Assembly (NCBI RefSeq): GCF_009852415.1
Contig: NZ_WOXS01000002.1
Coordinates: 992,001 to 1,056,000, forward strand
Direction: 5' to 3'
Source: Streptomyces sp. Tu 3180
GTDB lineage: Bacteria > Actinomycetota > Actinomycetes > Streptomycetales > Streptomycetaceae
Length of the DNA stretch: 64,000 nt
Made by a program: the position numbers and the translations under genes. The notes under the pieces were generated by a model. That model made no database searches, was not told the origin of the DNA, and was given only the letters and a program-made list of their open reading frames with translations. Shown piece by piece: positions 1-8,412 of this stretch; the stretch's first letter is position 1, and every line of letters begins with the position of its first letter.

Positions 1-847
1 TGGGGTGCTCGGCGATCGAGGTCGCGGCGCCGGTCTGGAGGTTGGAGGTGGGGCACATCTCCAGGGCGATCCTGCGGTCCCGCACCCACCCGGCCAGCCG
101 GCCGAGCTTGCCGGCCGCGAGGTCGGGGATGTCGTCGGTGATGCGCACACCGTGCCCGATGCGCTGGGCCCCGCACACCTGGAGCGCCTGGTGGATGCTG
201 GGCAGGCCGTGGGCCTCACCGGCGTGGATGGTGAAGGGCACGCTCTCGCGGCGCAGGTGCTCGAAGGCGGCGAGGTGGTCGGCGGGCGGGAAGCCGTCCT
301 CGGCGCCGGCGATGTCGAAGCCGACGACACCGGCGTCCCGGAAGGCCACGGCCAGGTCGGCGGCCTCGCGGACGCGGTCGAACATCCGCATGCCGCACAG
401 CAGGGTGCCGACGCGGACGGGCGTCCCGGCGGCGGCCGCCTTGGCCATACCGGCGGCGAGGCCCTCCTGGACGGTCTCCACGACCTCGCTCATCGTCAGG
501 CCGCCCCTGGTGTTCAGCTCGGGGGCGTAGCGCACCTCGCCGTAGACGACGCCGTCCGCGGCGAGGTCGAGGACGTACTCCTCGGCGGTGCGCAGCAGGC
601 CCTCGCGGGTCTGCATCACCGCGAGGGTGTGCTCGAAGGTGGCGATGTAGCGGACCAGGTCTCCGGAGTTCGCGGCCTCGACGTACCAGGCGGCGAGCTC
701 GTCGGGGTCGGTGGTGGGCAGGGTGTGGCCGACCTCCCGCGCGAGCTCCACCACGGTGGCGGGGCGCAGACCGCCGTCGAGGTGGTCGTGCAGGACCGCC
801 TTGGGGAGGCGGCGGATCAGGTCGGCGTCTACGCGCGTAGCGTTCAT
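1..847 (-). CDS. add: Adenosine deaminase, 3' end cut by the window
   Basis: Zn-dependent hydrolase that deaminates adenosine or deoxyadenosine to inosine (cytosolic purine salvage). 282 codons are visible from the ATG at 847; the family runs to about 340-380 residues, so the C-terminal end with the last metal-binding Asp lies outside the window. Seen: the N-terminal metal motif HDHLDGG (H20, H22), the HAGEA motif with H208 and the catalytic Glu E211, and GHGVRI with H232. A GAGGAAAG ribosome site precedes the ATG. The VOC gene lies 45 bp upstream on the same strand, so the two may be cotranscribed. Identification is firm. Confidence 0.95.
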   Translation of the reverse strand, partial: MNATRVDADLIRRLPKAVLHDHLDGGLRPATVVELAREVGHTLPTTDPDELAAWYVEAANSGDLVRYIATFEHTLAVMQTREGLLRTAEEYVLDLAADGVVYGEVRYAPELNTRGGLTMSEVVETVQEGLAAGMAKAAAAGTPVRVGTLLCGMRMFDRVREAADLAVAFRDAGVVGFDIAGAEDGFPPADHLAAFEHLRRESVPFTIHAGEAHGLPSIHQALQVCGAQRIGHGVRITDDIPDLAAGKLGRLAGWVRDRRIALEMCPTSNLQTGAATSIAEHP

Positions 848-892
848 GGTGCGTCTTTCCTCGAGCAGGTGGTCCGAAGCGGCGGGAGAGGG

Positions 893-1285
893 TCAGCCGG
901 CGGGCTGGAGCAGGTCCCAGCGGTTGCCGTACAGGTCCCGGAAGACGGCGACCGAGCCGTACGGCTCGTGGCGCGGCTCCTCCAGGAAGACCACTCCCGC
1001 GGCGGTCATCCGGGCGTGGTCGCGGGCGAAGTCGTCGGTGTGCAGGAAGAAGCCCACGCGGCCGCCGGTCTGGTCACCGACCCGGGCGCGCTGCTCCTCC
1101 CCCTCGGCGCGGGCGAGCAGCAGCCCCGTGCCGGTGCGCCCGCCGTCCGGTTCGACGACGACCCAGCGGGAGCCGTCGGGCCGGGGCGTGTCCTCGGCGA
1201 GCCGGAAACCGAGGGCCCCGGTGTAGAAACGGATCGCCTCGTCGTAGTCGTCGACGACGAGGGCGACCAGGGCGATGCGTCTCAT
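893..1285 (-). CDS. VOC-superfamily (glyoxalase-like) protein
   Basis: A 130-residue protein with the two beta-alpha-beta-beta-beta units of the vicinal oxygen chelate fold: IALVALVVDDYDEAIRFY at the N-terminus and VFLEEPRHEPYGSVAVFRDL near the end, closing with the usual YGNRWDLLQP. Such proteins are metal-dependent lyases or dioxygenases, or binding and resistance proteins. Nothing here fixes a substrate. Length is normal for a single-domain member. It is read toward the adenosine deaminase gene. Family call firm, function unknown. Confidence 0.85.
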   Translation of the reverse strand: MRRIALVALVVDDYDEAIRFYTGALGFRLAEDTPRPDGSRWVVVEPDGGRTGTGLLLARAEGEEQRARVGDQTGGRVGFFLHTDDFARDHARMTAAGVVFLEEPRHEPYGSVAVFRDLYGNRWDLLQPAG

Positions 1286-1354
1286 CGTGGCCTTCCGGGA
1301 GAGGGGATTGACCGGAGAGGTTATACGTAAAACCCGTGAATGCGCCAGTCCCGC

Positions 1355-1392
1355 CCCTCCGGTCCCGTCCCGGGCGGCGCGGGACCGGAGGG
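1355..1392 (-). terminator. Perfect 13-bp hairpin downstream of the PLC-like gene
   Basis: CCCTCCGGTCCCG (1355-1367) pairs exactly with CGGGACCGGAGGG (1380-1392) across a 12-nt loop. It sits about 100 bp after the stop of the leftward PI-PLC-like gene and before the VOC gene. There is no T-run, as is common for Streptomyces terminators. Confidence 0.65.
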
Positions 1393-1490
1393 ACGGGACC
1401 CGGGAGGCGGGGCCCAGGGGGCGGGACCGGGAAGGGGACGGGCTCCGGGGCGGGGCGGTCGCGCACGCGCCGTGGGGCCGCCCGGAACCG

Positions 1491-2870
1491 TTACGGGTAC
1501 GCGTACGTGTTGAGGGCGGCGACGGCGGACGCCGGGTCGCCGAGGTCGTAGCGGTCCACGGCGAGGTAGTTGGGCTTCTTGCGGGCGGCCGGCTGGCAGA
1601 AGCGGCGGGCGCGGTCGGCGAGTTTGGAGTTGTCCGTGGCGGCCGTGGAGGCGATCGGGGCGTCCCGGAAGTGGTTCATGACGAACAGCGGGCGGAAGCC
1701 GGGCTCGGTGCGGGTCAGCGGGATGTTGGTGCCCGCGTCGTACCAGCGGCTGTGGCAGGACCAGTCGGACGCTCCGACGCCCGGACCCATGGACCAGTGG
1801 TTCTCGACGGTCCACTCGCGCTGGTACATCACCCCGAAGGTGTCACGGGTCAGCCCGGCGGCCTGGTCGGCGGCTCGGCTGTGGTCGGTGAGGATCAGCA
1901 GCCGGTGCCCGGCGGCGGTCAGGTCGGCCATGGCCGGCCAGCCGTTCTCCCGGACGCCGGTGCGGTCCGGCCGGTAGAGCACCTCCGGCAGCCCTCGGAC
2001 GCGGGCGAGTTCGGCGCGCAGGACGCCCGGGTCGACGTAGTCCTCCAGGAAGACGGTGACGAACTGGTCGGGGTGGGCCCGCAGGAAGTCGACGATCCGC
2101 TGGAGGTCGACCCACAGGGCGACGGGCCTGCTGACCAGCGTGCAGCTGTTGTGGCAGAGGATCGCGCCGTCCGGGGTCTGATGGATGTCCAGCATGAACC
2201 CGCGCACACCGTCGGCGAGTTGGCGCTCGAGACTCCGGGTCTGGTTGGGGAAGAGGCTGACGAAGGGCGGGGCGAAGCCGCCGTCGGCCCCGTTGGCGTA
2301 GGCGTTGTGGGCGGTGAGGAAGGTGACCTGGTCGAGGGTGCGCCGGTCCCGGGGCGGCACGGGCCGGGTGAGCGGGCTCACCGGGGTGAGGTACCAGGTG
2401 GCGAGATCGCCCGTGCCGGTGCCGACGGCGAGTTGCGCGGGGTGGTTGGCGCCGGCGGGTTTCGGGGCGACGGTGAGACGGCGGTCGGTGCCGGGGGCGG
2501 CGAGCGTGAACCGGTCGGCGCCCGCGGGGGTGAGCTGCCAGCGCGCCTCCGGGTTCGCGCAGGCGACGGTGCGGGCCCGGTCGCCGTCGCGGCCGAGGCA
2601 GCCGCCCGGGCGGTCGGTGTTCTCCAGGAGGTGCGCGGCGCCGTCGGCCCGGAGGTCCCACTGCTGGTGGTCCTCGTCGCCGCGGGGTCTGTGCTGCTCG
2701 ACGGCTCCGGCGCTGTCGGCGGCGTTCAGACCGGTGGTCGCGCTCTGGACGTAGTAGGTGCCCGGCGGCGGCAGCGCGTCGGCCCCGGCGGCGGGTGCCG
2801 GCGCCACGGCCGCCGCGGCGAACGCGGCGGCCGTGACGGTCGCGGCGAGCAGGGCGTGGGGGGTGCGCAT
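1491..2870 (-). CDS. Secreted PI-PLC X-domain-like phosphodiesterase with N-terminal ricin-type module
   Basis: 459 residues. The chosen ATG (2870) opens directly onto a Sec signal peptide (residues ~1-28, ending near APAAGADA); the frame is open further upstream but that part has no protein character. Residues ~35-150 carry QW-type repeats (QQWDL, RWQL) like a ricin-B beta-trefoil, suggesting carbohydrate binding. The C-terminal ~290 residues look like the PI-PLC X domain, with a pair of candidate catalytic histidines in FLTAHNAYA and AILCHNSC and the following FLEDY strand. Likely an extracellular phosphodiesterase acting on phosphoinositide or glycan-lipid substrates. Substrate unknown. 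Confidence 0.8.
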   Translation of the reverse strand: MRTPHALLAATVTAAAFAAAAVAPAPAAGADALPPPGTYYVQSATTGLNAADSAGAVEQHRPRGDEDHQQWDLRADGAAHLLENTDRPGGCLGRDGDRARTVACANPEARWQLTPAGADRFTLAAPGTDRRLTVAPKPAGANHPAQLAVGTGTGDLATWYLTPVSPLTRPVPPRDRRTLDQVTFLTAHNAYANGADGGFAPPFVSLFPNQTRSLERQLADGVRGFMLDIHQTPDGAILCHNSCTLVSRPVALWVDLQRIVDFLRAHPDQFVTVFLEDYVDPGVLRAELARVRGLPEVLYRPDRTGVRENGWPAMADLTAAGHRLLILTDHSRAADQAAGLTRDTFGVMYQREWTVENHWSMGPGVGASDWSCHSRWYDAGTNIPLTRTEPGFRPLFVMNHFRDAPIASTAATDNSKLADRARRFCQPAARKKPNYLAVDRYDLGDPASAVAALNTYAYP

Positions 2871-2974
2871 GGCGGATGCCCTTCGTCCGAAGGACGGCCC
2901 GGCGCACGCGGGACGCGCGCGGACCGTGACCCGATTGTGGTCAGGTGCATGACACCACGCCCCGCCGTCCCCCG

Positions 2975-3865
2975 TCAGCAGTACAGGTTGCCGCCGGGTG
3001 ACGTTCCGAGGATCTGGGTGAACTGCTGGTACTTGGTCACCCTGCTCTGCACCTGGGCCGGGTTCCTGCCGTCGCACTCCAGGGAGCCGTTGATGCTGCG
3101 GATCGTCTGGCCGAAGCCGGCCTGGTTGACCATGGCGTTGTGCGGGGTCATGGTGCCGGGGCCGGACTGGGTGTTCCAGTACCACAGGGCGGTCTTCCAG
3201 GCGACGGCGGCGTCGTTCTGCACCAGCCAGGGGTTGTTCAGCAGGTCGATGCCGAGCGCGTCGCCCGCCGCCTTGTAGTTGAAGTTCCAGCTCAGCTGGA
3301 TCGGCCCGCGCCCGTAGTAGGCGGCCTGCCCGGCCGGACAGCCGTACGGCTGTCCCCAGTCGCAGTAGTGCGGGTAGTTGGCGGTGTTCTGCTCGACCAC
3401 GTGCACCAGACCGCCGGTCTCGTGGCTGACGTTGGCCAGGAAGGCGGCGGCCTCCTGCTTCTTCACCGTGTCGCTGCCGGTGTTGGCGAAGCCCGGGTAG
3501 GCGCTCAGGGCGGCCGTGAGCCCGCTGTAGGTGTAGAAGGGGTTCCGGTTCGGGAACATCTGGTTGAACTGCGCCTCGGTCACCACGAAGTTCCCGACCG
3601 GCGTGCCGGGGCCGTTGTCACAGGCGTACGGCTCCCAGTACCAGGTGCTGATCGTCGGGTCGTAGCCCGGGTTGGCGTGCTCGGCGATGTACGCCCGGCC
3701 GTCGGTGTAGCGCACGATGTCACCGGCGTTGTACGACTTCCCGGCCACCCAGTTCGGATAGCTGGAGCACGCGGCGGCGGAAGCGGGGGTGGCGGGAAGC
3801 AGGACCGGTGCGCCGGCGGCCAGGACGGCGGCGGTCAGCACGGCGGAGATGCGGCGTCTCGACAA
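2975..3865 (-). CDS. Secreted GH19 chitinase with N-terminal chitin-binding module
   Basis: Endochitinase of glycoside hydrolase family 19. Layout: signal peptide (~1-31, ending PASAAA), a CBM5/12-like module (~33-82, with WVAGKSYNAGDIVRYTDG and a YWEPYAC end), then the GH19 catalytic domain. The catalytic Glu is in NVSHETGG, and the family signature YYGRGPIQLSWNFNY is present. I chose the TTG at 3865 because AAAGGAG lies 8 nt before it; an in-frame GTG at 3889 overlaps that ribosome site and would add 8 residues. Two DasR-type operators lie about 140-170 bp upstream, so induction by chitin breakdown products is expected. Confidence 0.93.
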   Translation of the reverse strand: MSRRRISAVLTAAVLAAGAPVLLPATPASAAACSSYPNWVAGKSYNAGDIVRYTDGRAYIAEHANPGYDPTISTWYWEPYACDNGPGTPVGNFVVTEAQFNQMFPNRNPFYTYSGLTAALSAYPGFANTGSDTVKKQEAAAFLANVSHETGGLVHVVEQNTANYPHYCDWGQPYGCPAGQAAYYGRGPIQLSWNFNYKAAGDALGIDLLNNPWLVQNDAAVAWKTALWYWNTQSGPGTMTPHNAMVNQAGFGQTIRSINGSLECDGRNPAQVQSRVTKYQQFTQILGTSPGGNLYC

Positions 3866-4000
3866 GGGGTCAACTCCTTTGCGCGACACGGCCGCTCCCG
3901 GGCGGGGCAGGCCCGAGCGCAGCCCGGCCGCACGTGCCGGCGGGGCCGGTCACGGCGTGGGGGCGGCCGTGGTGGGGGGTGTGGAGCACACTCAACCGCT

Positions 4001-4033
4001 TTGGTCTGTACCAGTCAAGGGTGTAGACCAGTC
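4001..4033 (-). promoter_or_regulatory. Two DasR/chi direct-repeat operators in the chitinase promoter
   Basis: On the minus strand ACTGGTCTACACCCTT (4033-4018) and ACTGGTACAGACCAAA (4016-4001) are tandem and each resembles the DasR responsive element ACTGGTCTAGACCACT, also described as the chi-box direct repeat. A TTGACT overlaps the second repeat and is followed 17 nt later by TTGAGT, a weak -35/-10 pair reading toward the chitinase. Expected control is repression by the GntR regulator DasR, relieved by aminosugar phosphates. Confidence 0.75.
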
Positions 4034-4069
4034 ATCCCGGATTGTCCGCCGGACCGCCCGCCGGGGCCC

Positions 4070-5215
4070 TCAGCTCGCGAACGGCACCTGCCCCGCGGGG
4101 ACCGCCTCCCTCACGCCCGCCGGATGCCGCCACAGCCCCTGTGCGGCGAGACGCGGGAGCACCCCCTCGCCGAACCAGTACGCCTCCTCCAGGTGCGGGT
4201 AGCCGGAGAGGACGAACTCCTCGATGCCCAGCGCGTGGTACTCGCGGATCCGTTCGGCGACCTCGTCGTGGCTGCCGACCAAGGCGGTGCCCGCGCCGCC
4301 GCGCACCAGGCCGATGCCGGCCCAGAGGTTGGGGTGGACCTCCAGCCCGTCCCGGCTGCCGCCGTGCAGGGCGAGCATGCGCCGCTGGCCCTCGGACTCG
4401 CTGCGGGCGAGTCCGGCCTGCACGGTGCGCACGGTCTCCGGGTCGAAGCCGTCGAGCAGCCGGTTCGCCTCCGCCCAGGCCTGCTCGGCGGTGTCACGGG
4501 TGATGACGTGCAGCCGGATGCCGAACCGCAGGGTGCGGCCCTCCCGGGCGGCGAGCGACCGCAGCCGGGCGGTCTTCGCCGCGACCTGGGCGGGCGGCTC
4601 CCCCCAGGTGAGGTAGACGTCCGCGTGCCGGGCGGCCACGTCCAGGGCGACGGGCGAGGAGCCGCCGAAGTACACCTCGGGCACGGGGTCGGGCACACGG
4701 GCCAGCGCCGCCTCCCGCACGCTCAGGTGCTCGCCGTCCAGGGTGACGGTCCTCCCCTGCCACAGCTCCCGGACGACCCGCAGGAACTCGCCGGTCCGGC
4801 GATAGCGGGCGTCCTTGTCCAGGAAGTCCCCGTAGGCCCGCTGCTCGTGGCTCTCGCCGCCGGTGACGACGTTCAGCAGGAGCCGCCCGCCGGTCTGGCG
4901 CTGGAAGGTGGACGCCATCTGCGCGGCGAGCGTCGGCGAGACGAGGCCGGGCCGGAAGGCGACCAGGAACTTCAGGCGCTCGCTGGCCTGGGAGACCATC
5001 GCGGTGGTCAGCCAGGCGTCCTCGCACCAGGCGCCGGTCGGGGTCAGGGCGCCCACGAAGCCGAGGTGCTCGGCGGCGCGGGCGATCTGGCTCAGGTAGG
5101 CGACGGTCGGCGGCCGGTCCCCTCCGGACGGGGAGGCCGGGGTGCCGTGGCCGCCGCCGACGACATGGCGGCTGTCGCCGTTGGTGGGGAGGAACCAGTG
5201 GAAGGTCAGGGACAC
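4070..5215 (-). CDS. ssuD: FMNH2-dependent alkanesulfonate monooxygenase SsuD
   Basis: Two-component flavin monooxygenase of the bacterial-luciferase-like (LLM) fold that cleaves the C-S bond of alkanesulfonates, giving an aldehyde and sulfite. The GTG start (5215, GGAG nearby) gives 381 residues, the length of E. coli SsuD. Recognisable SsuD stretches include HWFLPTNGDSRHVVGG at the N-terminus, LLLNVVTGGE, and VYFGGSSPVALDVAA. The frame stays open far upstream but that part overlaps the sfnB-like gene and is not protein-like. Last gene of the leftward sulfur operon; FMNH2 would come from the ssuE-like product. Confidence 0.93.
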   Translation of the reverse strand: MSLTFHWFLPTNGDSRHVVGGGHGTPASPSGGDRPPTVAYLSQIARAAEHLGFVGALTPTGAWCEDAWLTTAMVSQASERLKFLVAFRPGLVSPTLAAQMASTFQRQTGGRLLLNVVTGGESHEQRAYGDFLDKDARYRRTGEFLRVVRELWQGRTVTLDGEHLSVREAALARVPDPVPEVYFGGSSPVALDVAARHADVYLTWGEPPAQVAAKTARLRSLAAREGRTLRFGIRLHVITRDTAEQAWAEANRLLDGFDPETVRTVQAGLARSESEGQRRMLALHGGSRDGLEVHPNLWAGIGLVRGGAGTALVGSHDEVAERIREYHALGIEEFVLSGYPHLEEAYWFGEGVLPRLAAQGLWRHPAGVREAVPAGQVPFAS

Positions 5216-5252
5216 GCGGGTTCTCCGATCGGGGTCGTTCTCGGGGCGTGCG

Positions 5253-6437
5253 TCACAGCAGGCCGTGGCGGGGCGGCCGGGTCCCGCGGAGCACGTACCT
5301 GCCGATGTGCTGGACCTTCCAGCGGACCGGGTCGTGCAGGGTGTGCGTGCGGGCGTCGCGCCAGTACCGGTGCAGGTTGAGCGGGTCCAGGGCCGAGCGG
5401 GTGCCGGCGACCTCGAAGAGGGCGCTCGCGACCTCCACGGCGGTGTCGGCGGCGTGGGCCTTCGCGGCGGCCACCGCGATGGACGCCCCGGCCGCCGAGT
5501 CGTCGGTGAGGCCGGCCCGGGCCTCGTCCACGGTGCGGGCGGCCTCCCGCAGCAGCGCCTCCGACGCGCGGACGCGCACCTCGAGTTCACCGAACCGCTG
5601 GACGAGCAGGGGGTCCTCCGCGGCCGTCCCGAAGCCGCTCTCGAACCAGGGGCGGCTCTTCGTCCGGACGAACGCGGCGGCCTCGGACAGCGCTCCCCGG
5701 GCGATGCCGGCGTCGATCGCGGCGTGCAGCAACTGCGCTACTGCGCCGTGCAGTTGAGGGCCCTCGAAGGTGAGGTGGTGCGGGAACACCCGGTCGGCGG
5801 GGACCGGGACGTCCGTCAGGCGCACGGTGCCGCTGGCGGTGGTCCGCTGGCCCATTCCGTCCCAGTCGTCGACCACCGTGAGGCCGGGGGCGTCGCGCGG
5901 GACGCAGGCGACGTGCAGCCTGTCGTCCCCGGCGCGGGCGAGGACCGGGATCCAGTGGGCGTAGAGGGCGCCGGTGGCGTAGTGCTTGACGCCGTTCAGG
6001 ACGTACGAGCCGTCCGGCCGGGGTTCCAGGCGGGTGCGGATGTCCTGGACGTGCCGGGTGCCGGCCTCCGACTGGGCGTTGCCGAGCCGCCTCCCGGCGA
6101 GCAGCTCGGCGTAGAAGAACTTCTTCTGCTCGTCGGTGCCCTGACGCCCGATCACGTTGGCGTAGACGAAGTGGCTCTGCGGGATCTGCGCCAGACTGGC
6201 GTCCGCCGCCGCCAGCAACCGGAAGATCTCCGCGAGGGTCTGACGGCTCACGTCCGCCCCACCGTGCCCGGCGGGGACGGTGACGGCGAGCAGACCGGAC
6301 GCGGAGAGCCGTTCCACCTCCTCCCGGGGCGGTCTGCGCTCGGCGTCCCGGGCACCGGCGCCCGCGCGGAACTCCTCGGCCAGGGCGGCGGCGACGGCGA
6401 GGGCCTCGGCGTCGTCGGCGATCACGTGTGCGGACAT
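5253..6437 (-). CDS. sfnB: SfnB-family acyl-CoA-dehydrogenase-fold flavoprotein
   Basis: A 394-residue member of the acyl-CoA dehydrogenase superfamily, of the branch found in sulfone and sulfonate catabolism (SfnB, DszC). Landmarks: PAGHGGADVS near residue 60, IPQSHFVYANVI, GNAQSEAG, LNGVKHYATGA (flavin-binding middle domain), and a C-terminal helical bundle ending RYWRDARTHTLHDPVRWK. These enzymes act as flavin-dependent oxidoreductases or monooxygenases on organosulfur compounds; the exact SfnB reaction is not well defined. Its start lies 5 nt after the ssuE stop, so translation is probably coupled. Confidence 0.85.
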   Translation of the reverse strand: MSAHVIADDAEALAVAAALAEEFRAGAGARDAERRPPREEVERLSASGLLAVTVPAGHGGADVSRQTLAEIFRLLAAADASLAQIPQSHFVYANVIGRQGTDEQKKFFYAELLAGRRLGNAQSEAGTRHVQDIRTRLEPRPDGSYVLNGVKHYATGALYAHWIPVLARAGDDRLHVACVPRDAPGLTVVDDWDGMGQRTTASGTVRLTDVPVPADRVFPHHLTFEGPQLHGAVAQLLHAAIDAGIARGALSEAAAFVRTKSRPWFESGFGTAAEDPLLVQRFGELEVRVRASEALLREAARTVDEARAGLTDDSAAGASIAVAAAKAHAADTAVEVASALFEVAGTRSALDPLNLHRYWRDARTHTLHDPVRWKVQHIGRYVLRGTRPPRHGLL

Positions 6438-6442
6438 GGCGG

Positions 6443-6997
6443 TCAGCTCGCGGCGGCCAGCGCCGGGACGGGGTTCAGGGCCGCCGAGAACTGGTCGACC
6501 ACCTGGGCGAGGGCCTCGCCGGCGGCCGGGGCGACGGTCAGCGTGCCGTCCTCGTGCACGGTGATGTCCCTGTCGAGGGTGAACCAGCCCTGCACGACGT
6601 GGGCCGCGCCCATGGAGTTGAGGACCGGGCGGAGCGCGTAGTCGATGGCCAGGACGTGGGCGGTGGTGCCGCCGGTGGCCAGCGGCAGCACCGTCTTGCC
6701 GGTCAGCGCGTACTGCGGCAGCAGGTCGAGGAGCGCCTTCAGGACACCGGAGTACGACGCCTTGTAGACGGGGGTGCCGACGACGACGCCGTCGGCGCGG
6801 GCGAAGAGCTCGCCGGCCTCGACGACGGCCGGGTGCCCGAAGTCGGCGCCGAGCAGCGCCTCGGCGGGCAGGGTGCGCACGTCGAGCGGGATCACCTCGT
6901 GGCCCTGCTCGGTCAGCCGCCGGTCCAGGTGGCGGAGCAGACGGTTGGTGCGGGAGGCGGCGGAGGGGCTGCCGGAGACGGACAGGACGATGGCCAT
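6443..6997 (-). CDS. ssuE: NAD(P)H-dependent FMN reductase, SsuE-type
   Basis: A 184-residue flavodoxin-like reductase. Seen: the phosphate loop SVSGSPSAASRTNRLL at the N-terminus and GTPVYKASYSGVLKALLD with QYAL, the hallmark of SsuE. It reduces free FMN with NAD(P)H and supplies FMNH2 to SsuD, SfnG and probably the two acyl-CoA-dehydrogenase-like enzymes encoded on either side. Third gene of the leftward sulfur operon, followed within 5 nt by sfnB. Confidence 0.92.
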   Translation of the reverse strand: MAIVLSVSGSPSAASRTNRLLRHLDRRLTEQGHEVIPLDVRTLPAEALLGADFGHPAVVEAGELFARADGVVVGTPVYKASYSGVLKALLDLLPQYALTGKTVLPLATGGTTAHVLAIDYALRPVLNSMGAAHVVQGWFTLDRDITVHEDGTLTVAPAAGEALAQVVDQFSAALNPVPALAAAS

Positions 6998-7062
6998 GGG
7001 ATCTCTTTCCGGGTTCTCGGGGGGGGTGTGCGGGGCCGCGGGACGTCGGGGCTTCGGGGCTT

Positions 7063-7127
7063 CGGGGCGTCCGGGCGGCGGAGGGCGGAGACAGGGGGCG
7101 GGGCGCCCGGGCCGGCCGGACGCCCCG
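7063..7127 (-). terminator. Hairpin between the DszC-like gene and ssuE
   Basis: CGGGGCGTCCGG (7063-7074) is exactly complementary to CCGGACGCCCCG (7116-7127), separated by 41 nt of G-rich sequence. It begins just after the DszC-like stop codon. It could be a partial terminator or an mRNA-stabilising element that lowers expression of ssuE, sfnB and ssuD relative to the first two genes. The long loop makes a true terminator uncertain. Confidence 0.35.
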
Positions 7128-7133
7128 GGGCGG

Positions 7134-8351
7134 TCAGGAGTACCAGGTGGGTTCGGGCAGCTCGCCCTCCAGGACCCAGCGGCCGACCTCGCGGCGCTTG
7201 TAGGCGACCGGATCGTGCAGCGTGTGGGTGCGGACGTTGCGCCAGAACCGGTCCAGGCCCTCGGCGGTCGTGGTGGAGCGGGCGCCGGTGACCTCGAAGA
7301 TCCGGTTCGTGACCTCCAGGGCGACGTCCGTGGCGCGGGCCTTGACGGCGGCCACCCGCACCTCGAAGTCGCCGCGCGCCTGCTCGGTGACCGCGTCGGG
7401 GTCGTCGTGCAGCCGCTGTCCCTCGGCGGCGACGGCGTCGGCGAGCGCCTCGACAGCCCAGAGCTTCGCCGTGAGGTCGCCGTAGGTGTCGATGACGTGG
7501 GGCTCGTCGACCGCGCGGTCGTGGCCGCCGTGCAGCCAGGACCGCGCCCTGGTGCGGGTGTACGTGGCCGCCGTCTCCAGCGCGCCGGCCGCGATGCCGA
7601 GGTAGAAGTTGACGAAGACCAGCTGGATGGTGGGGACGTTGAGGGTGTTGTAGACGCGCGGCCGGAACTCCCTGTCGACGTATCCGGCCGCGGAGGACCA
7701 GGGGGTGCGGACGCCGTCGAGGGTGACGCTGCCGCTCTCGGTGAGGCGCTGGCCGATGTTGTCCCAGTCGTCGTGGAAGGTCAGGCCCTCGCTGCCGGAG
7801 GGCACGACGGCGAAGACGTGCCGGTCCGTGCCCTCCAGGACACCCTCCAGGACGGTGACGTCGGAGACCCTGCTGCCGGTGGAGAAGGACTTGCGGCCGG
7901 TGAAGACCAGGTCGTCGCCGTCCTCGGTGACGACGACGTCCTTGTCCCGCGGGTTGACGGCGCCGCCGAAGAACCAGTGGTTACGGGCGGCCTCGGCCTC
8001 GATGTGCTCCCACTGCTCGCGCGTGCCGACCAGGCGGGCGGCCCAGTTCCACAGGTAGTGGTAGCCGAGGAGCTGGCCGATGGAGCCGTCGGCCTTCGCG
8101 ATCTCCCGGACGACGTGGTAGGCGGTGATCCAGTTCTGGCCTCCTCCGCCGTGCTCGGCGGGGCCCAGCAGGGTGACCAGGCCGGAGTCCTTCAGCAGCC
8201 GGACCTCGGCGTGCGGGGTGGCTCCGGCACGGTCGCGGGCGGCGGCGTCGGTGGCGAGGACGGCGGCGACCGCGGCGGCGCGGGCGATCCAGTCCTCGGC
8301 GGTGCGCGGGGCGGGGCGGAGGTGCCAGTCGGTGGGGGTGACGGTGCTCAT
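7134..8351 (-). CDS. DszC/SfnB-like flavin-dependent monooxygenase (acyl-CoA dehydrogenase fold)
   Basis: A 405-residue protein related to dibenzothiophene monooxygenase DszC. Visible: GLVTLLGPAEHGGGGQNW, the GSIGQLLGYHYLWNW helix typical of DszC, an FTGRKSFSTGS middle-domain motif, and the terminal FWRNVRTHTLHDPVAYK. DszC-type enzymes use FMNH2 and O2 to oxidise the sulfur of thioethers, so a role oxidising an organosulfide or sulfoxide upstream of SfnG is plausible. It is a paralogue of the sfnB-like protein in the same operon. The ATG at 8351 follows sfnG by 61 nt. Confidence 0.83.
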   Translation of the reverse strand: MSTVTPTDWHLRPAPRTAEDWIARAAAVAAVLATDAAARDRAGATPHAEVRLLKDSGLVTLLGPAEHGGGGQNWITAYHVVREIAKADGSIGQLLGYHYLWNWAARLVGTREQWEHIEAEAARNHWFFGGAVNPRDKDVVVTEDGDDLVFTGRKSFSTGSRVSDVTVLEGVLEGTDRHVFAVVPSGSEGLTFHDDWDNIGQRLTESGSVTLDGVRTPWSSAAGYVDREFRPRVYNTLNVPTIQLVFVNFYLGIAAGALETAATYTRTRARSWLHGGHDRAVDEPHVIDTYGDLTAKLWAVEALADAVAAEGQRLHDDPDAVTEQARGDFEVRVAAVKARATDVALEVTNRIFEVTGARSTTTAEGLDRFWRNVRTHTLHDPVAYKRREVGRWVLEGELPEPTWYS

Positions 8352-8412
8352 GCGGGTGTCGGCCTCTCTTCTTGTTCTCCGGTGCGCGCGTGCGCGGATT
8401 CCGAGGGGGCGG

